From assembly GCA_021234155.1 (NCBI GenBank), contig JAJEKV010000544.1, forward strand, positions 87,857-151,856: a stretch of 64,000 nucleotides of DNA. Direction: 5' to 3'. Numbering within the stretch: the stretch's first letter is position 1; each line of letters starts with the position of its first letter. Made by a program: the position numbers and the translations under genes. The notes beneath the pieces were generated by a model. That model made no database searches and had not been told where the DNA came from. It saw only the letters and a program-made list of their open reading frames with translations. The DNA comes from Isoetes taiwanensis (taxonomy: Eukaryota; Streptophyta; Lycopodiopsida; Isoetales; Isoetaceae). This document shows positions 34,637 through 45,640 of the stretch, piece after piece.

Positions 34637-35048
34637 CAATGCTTCTAGTGCAGGAGATAAGACGATTTGTGGTTTGACTACAATTGATGAAGACATTGGA
34701 TTGAGGCAGAGCGTGCTATATATTGAAGACCTGGATGTGTCTGGGCGAGTTTGGATGATGCAATATCAACAATATGTTTGGATAAATGCAATAATCTGGA
34801 TGGCCCTAATACATCGTCGATAAAGGTATGACGGTGGGGGCAAGAGTGGATTAGGTGCATGATGAGGAGCGATATGCTATAAAATGTGCATCTTGGTAGC
34901 TACTCATCTTGATGCTATTGTTGATATCGCATTGGCTAAAATTGCCCAGGCACATCTAGACCTTCATAGGTACACCCTCTGGCTCAATCCAACTTCTTCA
35001 TCAATAATGGATCAAACCACGAATCCTCTTGTCTCTTGCACTATCAAG
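34637..35048. repeat. Long imperfect hairpin, copy 3
   Basis: The left arm, about 34637-34775, shares CAATGCTTCTAGTGCAGGAG with the other copies. The right arm, about 34912-35048, is its reverse complement (for example GATTGAGGCAGAG against CTCTGGCTCAATCC). The arms are interrupted by an unpaired centre of about 135 bp with GATATGCTATAAAATGT. Confidence 0.75.
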
Positions 35049-35375
35049 CGAATGCTCTTGTATCTTGTTTCACTACAAGGATCGTCTTATGGGTTAAACC
35101 ATGAATCCTCTTGTGTCTTGCATTACAAGATAAATCTTCTTGTGTCTTGTATCTTGCACTACAAGGATCCTCTTGTGCTGAGTGTCTTATGTCTTGCGTC
35201 TTGCACTACAAGGATCCACTTCTGTATACAACCATGAGTGTCTTATGTCTTGCGTCTTTTACTACAAGGAACCTCTTGTTTCTTGTGTCTTGTGTCATGT
35301 GTCTTGTGTCTTGCACTACAAAAATCCTTGGGTCAAACCAGAAATCCTCTCGTGTCTTGCACTACAAGTCTTTTC
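35022..35375. repeat. Minisatellite, second array
   Basis: This array has the same unit as 29243-29490 (TCTTGCACTACAAGGATCCT, CTTGTGTCTTGTGTCTTG) with a different number and order of units, about eight here. The change in copy number between two otherwise collinear repeats shows the array expands and contracts on its own. Confidence 0.8.
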
Positions 35376-35720
35376 CACTTCTTGTGTCTAGAAGTGAAAA
35401 AGACTTTCTTGCTGCCGCACACACTAATTCTCAACTCACTGCTGCCATATCTGGAAACACAGAAAAAAAAAAGTAATCAAACATAGAAAGCTAATGAAAA
35501 AGGAAATGGGCTCAAATAGTTCCAAAGAATTATAGGCAGAACTTAGAAATTTACTCAAGAACTTCAATAAGAAGGAATTAGGTGATCAAGATCAAATAGA
35601 AACAAAGAAGGATGTACCCGAGGACTTCAATGAGAAGTAAAAGATCAAGATCAAAAAGGAAGAAACATATATATGAAATAAGATAATGTAGCATCACCAT
35701 TTTCTACTCGCCAAAAACTA

Positions 35721-37600
35721 ACACGTTCTGATGGATGAGACCTTTTTGGAGGCTATTCTCTAGGAACTAGGTTTTTCGATCAACCCCATACATTTTGATG
35801 TGATAGTAGCAGTCTTCTACAGTGCTTTGACATAATTGGATCATTAAGAGTTTTGGCTCACAATACTAAAGTCGCATTTAATTAAAGTGGGTCTCATTCC
35901 ATTCCCACTTTTTTTTGGAACCATGTTATTTTACATGAAAAGGACGAAGGAAACTTTTAAAGCCGCATTATTGCTTTAGAAGATGCCTGTTTTCCTGTGT
36001 GAAAAAAAATGTTAAGGAAAATTACGTGGTCTACTTTTTCTCGGTTAGCGAGCTTGAAAAAAATGGGATTTTAATAATAAGACGAGCGAAACAATATAAT
36101 ATGATCTAAAATAATATATAACATATGGCATTAGAATTTATTTCATTAGAATTTATATTTAACATTTTAATCCATACCCATACGCTATACCCCCCCTTTT
36201 TTTGTTACGTACACTCTATATCCCGATTTTTTCTCTCACCCATGCTTAAATACGAAATTTGAAATTTAAAAAGGGGGGGGAATTTGGTACACACCTTTGA
36301 AAAAGATGAGATTTAGAACATGTGTCACTGCCAATTTGGTACACACGCCCAAAATCGCGTGGCTATGGAGAACGCCAAAATCCTCGCTATGGCATCAAGC
36401 TCTGGCGAGAACTACCGACTAAAAGGACCGGAAAAAAGATTCTCGCACCGGAGCGCTAGGATCGAAAAGATTCGCGGCAACAAGCGATTCAAACAAAGAC
36501 TCTAAAAGGCTGAACAAGAGTCGATTCAAATCCCCTTCTCCTCCCTTTTGCTCTGCTTTCGAACCGCTTCCGAAGTAAACTTTTGAGCTTTACTATGGCG
36601 CCTCCAAGTTGTTAAATAGTTCTGGTTTTATGAGGCAGAAGTGGGCGATTTATATGCGGAATTCCACGATCTTGCAATGCCGAAAGTATTTAGATCAGAT
36701 TTGAATGGACGGAGCAGAGAAATCTCTGTAAAACTTCCTGCTTTTTGTCTCTTATAGTACTAAAGGCAGTAGCCGTTGGGTAAGCATCGCAGTGGTTGGG
36801 TTAGGGCGCTTTAGTTTTGAATTTGCTCTGCTCTGCTCTTCTGTATCTACCATTTCCGCGTGAAGAAGGCAATTTGAGATGCGTTCCTTTTTGTTTGCAC
36901 TCAACTTAATTGCTTGATTTCTCAACTTATTACCTTGTTGGATGCTCTCAGCTATAGCTATGCCGACTTCAACTCTCAACCCGAATGCCGGAATGGTGGA
37001 AGCTTGTACACACATGCCCTTTCTTCTGCCTCCATTTTTCCGTAGGCTCCGAGAAGTCCAGCCTCGAAGGCTCGAGCGTAGAAAGCTCTATGTGTTCGCC
37101 AATATCACTGGCGGTATTATCAGAGGATTTTGATCTACTTTAAGCTTCTTTAAACTCTCTAACCTCCCGAAATGCCGGTAGTTCTTTGCTTTGATTGTAG
37201 CCAGATATAAGACAGTTTGAAGAGATTAACTCTGATTTTTGCTGGCGACGAAGGGGAGGAGTCATACACCCGCAGTATTGATGGATGCTATATGAAGTTT
37301 GTGGCTCAAAAGATCTCATCACAGATAATCAGACTTAATGAGCCGTGGAAGCAACTTTTTGCACAAACTACCGGCCGCAACATTTTCGCCCACGTAGATG
37401 ATATGCCCCTCAAATGCCCCCGAAAGGATGCACAAAAACGTTTAAATGGGCTTGGCACGACCGAAAGCATATCCGTTCCATACCGAGAGAACGCCCCTTA
37501 TGTTATGTCGATCGCCCATTCCTCTATTGTTTGAGAACGCCCTTATGTTATGTCGATCCACGCCCATTCTTCGCCAAAGTAGAAAAAAACTTTGTTTAAT
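35721..37600. other. Intergenic, no recognised gene; small duplications
   Basis: Open frames at 36320-36505, 36942-37133 and 37217-37534 are short and match no family I know. AATTTGGTACACAC occurs at about 36281 and 36332. A tandem pair containing CGCCC.TTATGTTATGTCGAT lies at about 37490-37575. The base composition is less AT-rich around 36350-37500 than in the flanks, so an unrecognised gene is possible. Confidence 0.4.
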
Positions 37601-37690
37601 TATTTATTGTTTAATTAATTAATTAATTAATTAATTATATTATTAAGTGATTTACTTATATTATTTAATTAATTACATTTATTAATTGTC
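37600..37690. repeat. (TTAA/ATTA)n simple repeat
   Basis: Runs of TTAATTAATTAA extend across about 37608-37640, followed by more AT-only sequence to 37685. It has no coding or regulatory signal beyond easy melting. Confidence 0.9.
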
Positions 37691-37704
37691 GAATGGTTGT
37701 CTCG

Positions 37705-37985
37705 CCATGAACCCCTCCTCCCTCCCTTCTTTTGTCACGTTCCCCTTTTGCCCTCCCCATATCCCACCTTTTGCCCATTTTGCCTCTTTGCTCTCCCCTT
37801 TGTCCCTCCTCCTCTTCCCCATGTCCCCTCCCTCCCCTTTGCCCTTCCCCTTCCCCCTTCCCCCCCCCCCTCCCAATTTACTCGACCCCTCCCCTTTGCC
37901 TTTTTGCCTTCCTCGTGCTCCTTTGCCTTTCCCTCCCTCCCTCCCTTTGTCTTCCCTTCCTTCCTACTCTTCTTTACCATCCCCC
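37705..37985. repeat. Polypyrimidine (C/T-rich) tract, about 280 bp
   Basis: The plus strand is almost entirely C and T (CCCTCC, TTTGCC, CTTCCC units), including a long C run at 37859-37870. The purine-only complement gives long artefactual Gly/Arg/Lys frames, and the plus strand Pro/Ser/Phe frames. Such mirror-like homopurine-homopyrimidine DNA can form triplex structures. It follows the AT-only repeat directly. Confidence 0.85.
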
Positions 37986-38860
37986 TTCATTTTCTCGGAT
38001 TGTCATATGCAAATGTTATTCTTATTTTATCAAAGAAAAATCTATTAATGATTCAATGGCAACTTACCTTTTTTTTGCACGAGTCCCATTTTCAGTCTGA
38101 GTGTCAAATTTTGAGATTTGACCCACTTTAATTAAATGCGACTTACTAGATATTTGGCCTTGGGTCACCATTCAAGAAATCTTTTTCATATTTCAATCCC
38201 CGTAGAATTTGGAATCGACCCCCTTTGACATTGCGCATCTTTCTGGCTCAATTCTTTCCTAACCTTGAGATTGTAGTATGGAGGTTTGCTGCTACCGATT
38301 AAGCATTTCTTGTATCATGGAGAGTAAAGGTAAAGGGAATCTGATTCTTGTAGAGAATCAGAAGCAAAAATTCCTCCTTTTGGATCAATCAAAGAAGGCA
38401 GAGGATGAGGAATGGACAAATATCTTCTGGCTTGAAGGCAGAAAATATCAAGCATGGAAAAATCTTGAGTTTTACACGGCTTTTAAAATCATAAAGGATT
38501 AGCAAAAAGCAGCAGCATTCTTTCATATGAAGACTAGGTTTGTGAGAATTGGAACAAAATAAGAAAACTTGAAAATGATTACACAACAAGAAGGGCAAAT
38601 GATAGGGATTGGGCCTAGATCACTCTAGAACTGCTTCAAGAGATGGACAGAAATCTATACAAGTTGATTATGGCCAAACAAGGGGACACATAGAAAGATT
38701 GCTGTAGTTTGAAGAACAACATCTTTCAAAATCCATGGGTGAATTGCTAAATACTGCGAAAAGGATTTTAATAGATTTGGAGAGATATAAAGTTTATCCA
38801 TTGAGCTTTCCAAGGAGATAGAAATCGAATATTTTTGTACGTAGAAAGCCTGAGAAAAAC

Positions 38861-38902
38861 GCAGATTAATGATTTCGGCCCGCAGATTAATGATTTCGGC
38901 CA
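38861..38902. repeat. 21-bp tandem duplication
   Basis: CGCAGATTAATGATTTCGGC is present twice in tandem. A similar GCAAATTTCGGCCAGATT occurs near 39055, so it may be part of a wider short-period repeat in this element. Confidence 0.8.
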
Positions 38903-39335
38903 GAAAAAGCGTGGCAGAATACTTTGTCGCATATCTCTCGCCAAAAATATCAGATTCAAATGATTTTTGGATGGATGGAAAGCTTATGAATGAGCTTTCT
39001 AGTGATATAAAATTTGACTATGACTGAGAAGAAAAGGCTCGCGAAAAATTCCGATTGCAAATTTCGGCCAGATTCAGGAGAAAAAGGGCTTGAAGAAAAG
39101 CTTGAACAGATTTAATACTCAAAACACGAATAGGGCAACAAAATAGAGTGGATGTAACTAGAAAAACTAAGAACAAAACTAAGGGTAAGCAGAAAAGAAG
39201 CTGACACTAAGAATCAAAGATTCAGCTCAGAGAGAGTGCCGATGAGAACCAAGAGAGAGAATATAGTATAGATAGGGAGAAAGGAGCCAAATGAGGCTTG
39301 AGCGAAAAAAAAAAAGCGTCCCTTTTACAAGAATG

Positions 39336-39364
39336 ATGGTTCTATTCATGTTGAATAGAACCAT
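39336..39364. repeat. Perfect 12-bp inverted repeat (hairpin)
   Basis: ATGGTTCTATTC at 39336-39347 and GAATAGAACCAT at 39353-39364 form a perfect stem with a 5-base loop, just after an A-rich run (39305-39316). It may be an element terminus or transcript-end structure. Confidence 0.7.
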
Positions 39365-40727
39365 TGCATTCTCTAGAGTGTCCTGCAAAGAAATCCATCA
39401 ATATAGAGTAGACAGCTGAAGACATGCCTTACATTGATATGAAAACTCACAGCCGGAAGATCTCAAGCAACATATGCATGACTACTTTCAGCATTTCTTA
39501 CTGAGAGACATCTGCCCTTTCAGCCAGAAATGTGAGGCCCAGTTCTATCTAATATTTTTTCCATCATTTTTGAAGAGTAATGTTTATCAATAGAGGCTGC
39601 TATAACTGCTGTTGATTTAGGTTCGGCAATTTTTGAACTTAAAAAGGAAACATGCCCATGGTCGGATGGTATACCAACTGAGTTCTTTCAAGAATATTGG
39701 GAATGATTGGAGCCAGATGTGTTTGATACTTTTTGTGACTTTCGTCGGTCCACTGTTTTGGGCAAAATTTTGAATATAGACGCCATCTCCATGATCCCCA
39801 AGATCAAAGATCCATGGATTATTCCAAATTGGTGACCAATTACTTTATTATCATCAATATAAAATATTTTTCAAGGCATTTGCAGAGAGGTTAAAGAATA
39901 TTTTGGTCGAGCCCATTTCTATAATTCAATCAGAATATTTTTCGAGAAGATGCATTCTTAACAATGTGGCTGCTGTATCGGGATCTATTGGGCACGTCGG
40001 TGGAATCATCCTGTTGTGTATCTTATAAGCTTGATTTTGTGAAGGCATATGGCAGTGTTAGCTTGGAGTTTATACGCTTATATATACTCAGATCGAGATT
40101 TGGGCCGGGATTTTAATTCAAACATCATAAAGCTGCATGTCTCTGCTTTGGCTATTTTCTATTGCATGGTGGGCCATTTGAGGTCCTTCCACTTGGTCAT
40201 GGTATTCATCACGGATGCCCATTAGCACCACTTCTTTTCACCATTGTTGCAAAGACATTGTCGTACTTATTTACTATTGTGATAGCAGAGGGGCCCCTTC
40301 TGGGTCTCGCTATGGAGGATGGTACCCAGGAGGTTTGTAATCAATATGCAGATGATGTGTTCCTATTCTTGGTTGCCAATTCTGATAATCTTAAAGCTGT
40401 AAAACTGCTCTTTGATACATTCTCACTTTCCTCTTTTGTATTGGTGGGTTGGTGAAAGTGTACAGCCTTATGGACGTCGGACACTCGAATTACGACATGT
40501 GTTCATAATTGTCCACATGGAAGCTTCTTGCTTATAGACATGCTGCACATCTTGATTGAAAAGATACAGCTAGAGCGGCTTGACCTTCTGCTTGTCGTTT
40601 AAGCTTTTGCCTTTCTTCTTTATACCTTCTTACAAGGTTTAAAATCCCGGCAGGTAATACATTGGACTTTTTCTACAGAAACAAGTCATTGATATATTAT
40701 GAAGTTCAAATAAAACATGTTGAGAAA

Positions 40728-42000
40728 TTACCCATTTGAGAACTTATATATGAAATTTGAAGTACTAACCCATTTGCTGAAGTTAGGGGCATATTCTTTT
40801 ATCAAAGCATCTATGGTTGTCATCGGATAATTTGCACTGTACTGTTCCCAAGCATCCAGGTTAAGTGCTTTCAGTAGCTCTAGCTGGCAGGTTACAGTAT
40901 CCTTTTGTTTGTACATGAGAATAAAATATTTTTAGAACATCTCTACTGGATTAATCACAAAAGCGAGCAACTTATTGCTTTGCTTCATTTGCCATTTCTT
41001 CTAGAGTAAACTCCTTGGCCACGACTTTCTCTAGAATCTTTGTCCTTAATTCCTTGAAGGAAAATCCATGGAACAATAGTCATCTCCTTCACCTTAGCAG
41101 GCTTAGATGATTTCTTCTTGCCTTAGGTGCTTTTTCCATTATAGATTTAGTCTTTCGTTCGTTATCTTAAAACATGGAAAGATTTTTTCTTGAAGTTCCC
41201 ATATCTGAAAAAATGCAAACTATTAATGCCAAAGGTTTGCCTAAATTTAAATGCCTTTCTTTAACTGGCAAAAGAAAAGACTAGATTGCAATGACCACAA
41301 ATTTACACACTTCTTTTGAAAGAGCAAACCATCCTTAAGTAATCTATATGCAAATAGTAAACTATTGTTGACTGTAGGAATTCCAACTTCTAAGATTTTT
41401 TGACAAGTAATGTACATAAGTGCACGCAGTATGAATTCATATACTAGCTTTTTAACACAAGCAATAACATGCCAACTTGAGTTTAGATGCAGGCCTTTCC
41501 ACTTCCAAAGGCTAGTTGAAAATAGTTGTCAAACTTTTTAAAGCACTAGGTAGGTGACCGGTCACTATCTTACCAGAGGCAACATTATGTTACATAAGTT
41601 TCCCTGAGTTTCTGAAGAAGCGTGCCATTGAAGTCTTTACCGTATATGTTTGCTCAAAATTTATGAATTCTCGATGCGTAAAACGTATCTGATCAATGAA
41701 AATCATTTGGAGGTAGTACTCATTGTCAACATTATGAGAAATGGCTAGAACTTTTGCTTCTTCATCAGTTAGACCAACATAAACCTTGGCTTCTACTACT
41801 GTCCAAACATGATTTTTGATGTCTTCTTTCATTAGTTCCTTCCTTGCTTTGTAACTGTGTGTTCCACCCAAAATATAATACCGAGAGTACTCAAAGTCAA
41901 CCTTATTGTACTCTTTTAGAGATGTACATTGATTCGAATCAACCATAAAAATCATAGGCGTGACTATTGCTTCTCTACGGGGCCGTGTCCTAGATGGCAT
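40728..42000 (-). pseudogene. ParB/sulfiredoxin-fold domain protein, probably repetitive and degraded
   Basis: The best block is a 136-codon minus-strand open frame (42000 to 41590). It contains PMIFMVDSNQ, YYILGGTHSYKARKEL, VYVGLTDEEAKVLAISHNVD and MIFIDQIRF. The G-G-x-H-R/S-x-x-A pattern followed by LTDEEA....HNxxN resembles the ParB N-terminal nuclease-like fold (GxHRxxA, then a helix with (E)N). Further downstream on the same strand are PWIFLQG with KVVAKEFTLEEMANEAK near 40980-41080 and a block at 40916-40728 with LKALNLDAWEQYSANYPMTT, in different frames. Either introns or decay separate them. Proteins of this kind are repetitive in some plants and animals and are suspected to be element-encoded. 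The role here is unknown. Confidence 0.45.
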
Positions 42001-43233
42001 CTCTATTTGAATAAAAAATGGTGACCATTGAATATGTACTGGGCCTTCGTCTTAAGATGAAGACTGTTAAGATAAGATAAACATAAATATCCAAACGCCT
42101 TATTTATCAATCATCGTCGTGTTTAAACCACGGGTATATCCATGGTATATTCGTCCCTTTGACATGTTAAAGCTATATCAAGAAAAAAACAGACAGAGTT
42201 TTTGTGGACTTAGCGGTCTTCTTGTGATTTAAGGCTGATTTAAACATGACGGTGGTTGATAAATGGAAAAGATAGCCAGGGATATGTTGATCCATGAACA
42301 TTAGACACGTGTTGGTAAAAAGAGCCACCCAGATTTGAACAATTTACACTTTAGGGCGGGGTCACGTGAGGATGTTCACATGATCTCGTTCATGTATACA
42401 GGAAAGGCGATCTACATGCCTTTCCTGGCATGGAAACAGGGCGACGCGCGAAGCGCGGAGCCCTGTTGACATGCCAGGAAGGAAAGGCATGTAGATCGCC
42501 TTTCTTGTAACGTGGAAAATAGTAAAGAAGCATTCTGCGGCAAGTGAAAGCTCTGGAATGCTTGGTAGATCCTTGGAATGCATGGTAAAAGCTCCGGAAT
42601 GCTGGGTAAATCGTGAGGATGCTAGTAGAAATGCCGGAACAGCCGTTTCTTGCAGTTCGTCACAGAACAAAAAAATTTCAGTAACATTCTTGGATTTGAA
42701 ACATGCCACGTGGCGCGGCGCTATTAGAGGATAAAGCAGAATGCTTCTTAACTGTCTTTTACGTTGACTTGAACGTTTATAAAAGATTGGGGTCACATGA
42801 TCATCTCAAGAAGAAATGCCAAGTCAAAAGGTCATTAACCGTTCAGAAGAAACTTCTAAAAATTGGACGGGTGAATCTATTCAAGATCTGCAACGTGTCA
42901 AACTTAAAAGGGTTTATATCAACATGAACTCCGTCAGCCGAAGAGGGATCAGGAGCCGGTTGAATGGATCGATGTTGACATCAAACCCTTCGTGTCAAAA
43001 AGCATCATGTGTAGTTCATTACATTTTGACGTGTATCCCATTATATTGACATGTAGATGTGACCATGCCATTAATGCCATTAAGACTGAACACTAAAGAA
43101 ATTAAATAGCCTAACCGTAAATCGAGACCGTAAAAAGGATGGGGCAGAGGCGATCTGCGCTACAAAGCTGCCACGTCGCATCATTCGGCGTTCTTCACCC
43201 GACGAAGCCAGACTCTCAATTCCAGAGCTAGCT
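42001..43233. other. Upstream region of the TauE gene; palindromes and short repeats
   Basis: There is no gene here. The notable structures are the nested palindrome at 42398-42509 and, just after it, imperfect tandem units of GGAATGC..GGTA.A (about 42548-42640). GGGTCAC(G/A)TGA appears at about 42360 and 42791 in direct orientation. The last 200 bp before 43234 presumably hold the TauE promoter and 5' UTR. Confidence 0.5.
42398..42509. repeat. Nested near-perfect palindrome (cruciform-forming)
   Basis: The left arm 42398-42450 and right arm 42452-42509 are reverse complements with only a few mismatches and one 4-base insertion. Each arm contains its own smaller palindrome, GGAAAGGC...GCCTTTCC around GATCTACAT. 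The centre is the GC-rich CGCGCGAAGCGCG. Such structure may be the whole of a small foldback element or its fused ends. No flanking target duplication was identified. Confidence 0.85.
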
Positions 43234-45640
43234 ATGGCGTTTTCCTCTTCGCACCTTTCCCTTACTTTCGCATTCGTAGCAATTGCCGCTGCTTTAGGTA
43301 TTTCTGCTTCCATTATATTTTTTCCCGACGCGTACCGATCTTCGTTTCTTCTCCAACTGCAAAATGATGGCTCTGGCGTGGCGCATTTGCACAATATGAG
43401 CACTGGGCATAGGCTTGGTTTTGATCACGATTGGCCGGTAGGTTTTTTTTCTCTTTCCTTATGCCATGAATGAACCTTGTGCTTTCTGCATCAGTGGATT
43501 ATGCTTCTGGAAATAAAATTCATTTGTCGCTCCCCTTTCTTCTTCTATTTTTCATCAAAGGAATATGCATCCGGAGAATTTATTTATCGATTTTCCTGAT
43601 AGACAAAATTTGGATTTGAAATCAGATTTTTATCACTGATATATCTGTATGTCAATCACATGTTTTGGACTCTGGTTTCAGAAACTTGCACTTGATTGGA
43701 GGACGGTGATAGGAACACTGGGTGCAATTTTTGGCGCAGCTTGCGGTAGTGTTGGAGGAGTTGGAGGTGGAGCCATTTTTGTCCCTCTACTCTTGCTAGT
43801 TATTGGATTTGATACAAAAACAACTCCTTCTTTATCTAAGTGTAAGTTGGGAGATTCTCTTCATTCTTCTTTTATCTAGTTAAGGAACCTATTCGTGGTC
43901 TTGGACAGGCATGATAATGGGACAGTCGCTCTCTACCGTATGGTTTAATGTGAGGCTTAAGCATCCTGACACGAATTTGCCACTCATTGATTATGATATG
44001 GCACTTATTTTTCAACCTATGCTGCTTGTCGGAATTAGCATGGGAGTTATCTTCAACGTCATGTTCCCATCATGGCTGACTACTCTTTTGTTTATTATTT
44101 TAAGTGTTGGTATGTTCTCTGCCCCACTTTTTTTGTTTTTAGTTTATAGCAACTGAATTAGTCTGCCCAAACAGTAATATCATCGAGGGCTCTGTATAGA
44201 GCGTTTACTCTATGGAACGTGGAAACTTTTCAGATGGAACGTAGGGTAAGCAATTCCAATTTAACAGATTTCTTTCTCTTAACGTGTACAGTGCAAGAGG
44301 GTAGCTCTACTTGGATTGAACCATTACTCAAACAACTTCAAATATGAGGCGTTTTGATTGAGATCATTATGAAACTGTATGGATGTTTTTGCAGAAAGGA
44401 GATATAAAACAACCCCTGATAAATGCCAACCAAAGGGGTAATCACTCGCTCATTTTACCATGCATTGAAACTGTAGTAATCCGAGTTGATGTAATGGCAC
44501 AGATTCAGAGGATGGAAAAGTAGGTACAGATGTTGCTGTAAGTGTTAAAGAATGCGTTACAAAGTCTTTATTTTCTTGCTAATTAAATCCTTATGCTTTC
44601 CAGGACTCTCTTTGTGCCAATATAAGATGGAGACCATTTTTGGTGCTTTGGCTGGTGTGGATTAGCTTTTTGGTACTACAGAATTTAAAGGTAATGATTT
44701 AACACTTACAAAATTGAATGGCCTTTTCAGTGTAACATGTATTTGTGTGTAAATGCAGGCTAGCTCACTGGAGTGCAGTCTACAATTCTGGATCTACAAT
44801 CTTTTGCAAGTAATATTCATCTAATTCATATGGCTAAATGGACAAGTTTATTTACGTATCTTACAACTTTCTCCATACGATCAGATTCCCATTTCAATTG
44901 GTGTAGCTACCTATGCCTCAATTCATTTGTACAAGGAGGGAAAGAAGAAACCATTTTCTGCCACAGAAGACATTATTACTAGTCAACCAAAAGACAAGAT
45001 TAGTCGATTCATACTCTATATGTTCTCTGGGATGCTTGCGGGGATAGTTGGAGGACTATTGGGGCTTGGTGGAGGAGCAATTATAGGTCCCTTGTTGCTG
45101 GAACTTGGACAGCCACCACAGGTAAATGCTTGACTATCGGAATCCCTTGGCTAAGAGTTTTATATGACAATTGGGAACTTTTAGGCTGCTGCTGCTACTG
45201 CAATATTTATTATGATGTTCTCTTCGTCCATGTCAGTTGTGGAATATTACCTCTTGGGCATGTTTCCAATCCCATATGGTATGCATTGTGCAGGTTATGT
45301 TGTTTTTATATGCTCCTAGTCATTTGATACTTACTTCACTCATTTGCAGCTGTATACTTGACTTTAGTCTCTATCTTTTCTGCCATCTGGGGACAATATT
45401 TGGTGCGCAAGGCTGTCAAAATGATGGGCAGAGACTCTATTATCGTTTTCATCCTTGCATTTGTGATCCTTTTTGGGTCTTTCACGCTAGGTGAGCATGA
45501 TTACAAAATACAGGAAGTTATGGGCAAGTTATCCTTAAGAACTGGTTCTGTGGTTTGCAGGAGGCGTAGGCATTGCAGATGCGATCAGTGACTTTAAAAG
45601 AGGGAAGTATATGGGAATTAGTGATATCTGCACATCCTAA
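43234..45640 (+). CDS. TauE/SafE-family membrane transporter (twelve exons)
   Basis: The spliced frame closes over exons 43234-43437, 43682-43841, 43909-44109, 44175-44245, 44395-44437, 44503-44537, 44604-44690, 44759-44809, 44885-45121, 45185-45278, 45350-45490 and 45561-45640. All introns are GT-AG. The product has 467 residues, normal for plant members. The N-terminus ([20 protein letters not shown]) looks like a signal or first membrane segment. The first TauE repeat holds [18 protein letters not shown] and [16 protein letters not shown], then [21 protein letters not shown] hydrophilic loop and [11 protein letters not shown] follow. The second repeat has [19 protein letters not shown], ending [19 protein letters not shown], and the protein ends [19 protein letters not shown]. 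Members are polytopic membrane proteins linked to sulfite or organosulfonate export in bacteria. The plant substrate is not established. No defects were seen. Confidence 0.93.

Larger units (their letters stand above)
34320..35720. repeat. Second copy of the 28300-29830 repeat, direct orientation
   Basis: Sequence from about 34330 (ACATC.ATGATAAAGGTCTAGA) to about 35718 (ACTCGCCAAAAAC) parallels 28300-29830 in the same order and orientation: the CATTGTCTAGA block, GAGTAGCTATGACAATGCTT, the hairpin, the minisatellite, then GAAAGCTAATGAAAAAGGAA. Identity looks about 80-85 percent. The two copies flank about 4.5 kb that contains the 3.5-kb transposon. They could be two insertions of one family or the two ends of a larger element. 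Confidence 0.8.
38278..40460 (+). mobile_element. Second LINE relic with reverse transcriptase fragments
   Basis: RT landmarks appear in order on the plus strand with many stops: PWSDGIPTEFFQEYW (about 39655-39703), PITLLSSI, YKLDFVKAYGSVSLEF (about 40021-40070), then an open frame (40162-40455) with GHGIHHGCPLAPLLF (G-RQG-PL-PLLF motif) and NQYADDVFLFL (catalytic YADD, about 40341-40370). At 38278-38530 a Lys/Glu-rich frame ending KAAAFFHMKTR resembles the segment upstream of RT in LINEs. The divergence from the 8370-14262 element is large, so this is a different and older family. Endonuclease and C-terminal parts are not recognisable. Confidence 0.65.

Noticed and set aside
37682-38131. Proline-rich plus-strand and Gly/Arg/Lys-rich minus-strand frames
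   Set aside because: Artefacts of the polypyrimidine tract. No start context, domain or splice sites.
42362-42796. 144-codon minus-strand frame upstream of the TauE gene
   Set aside because: It runs through the palindrome, has no known domain, and its codon pattern follows the inverted repeat.
43080-43403. Minus-strand 107-codon frame over the TauE start
   Set aside because: It is the antisense shadow of TauE exon 1 and its 5' region.
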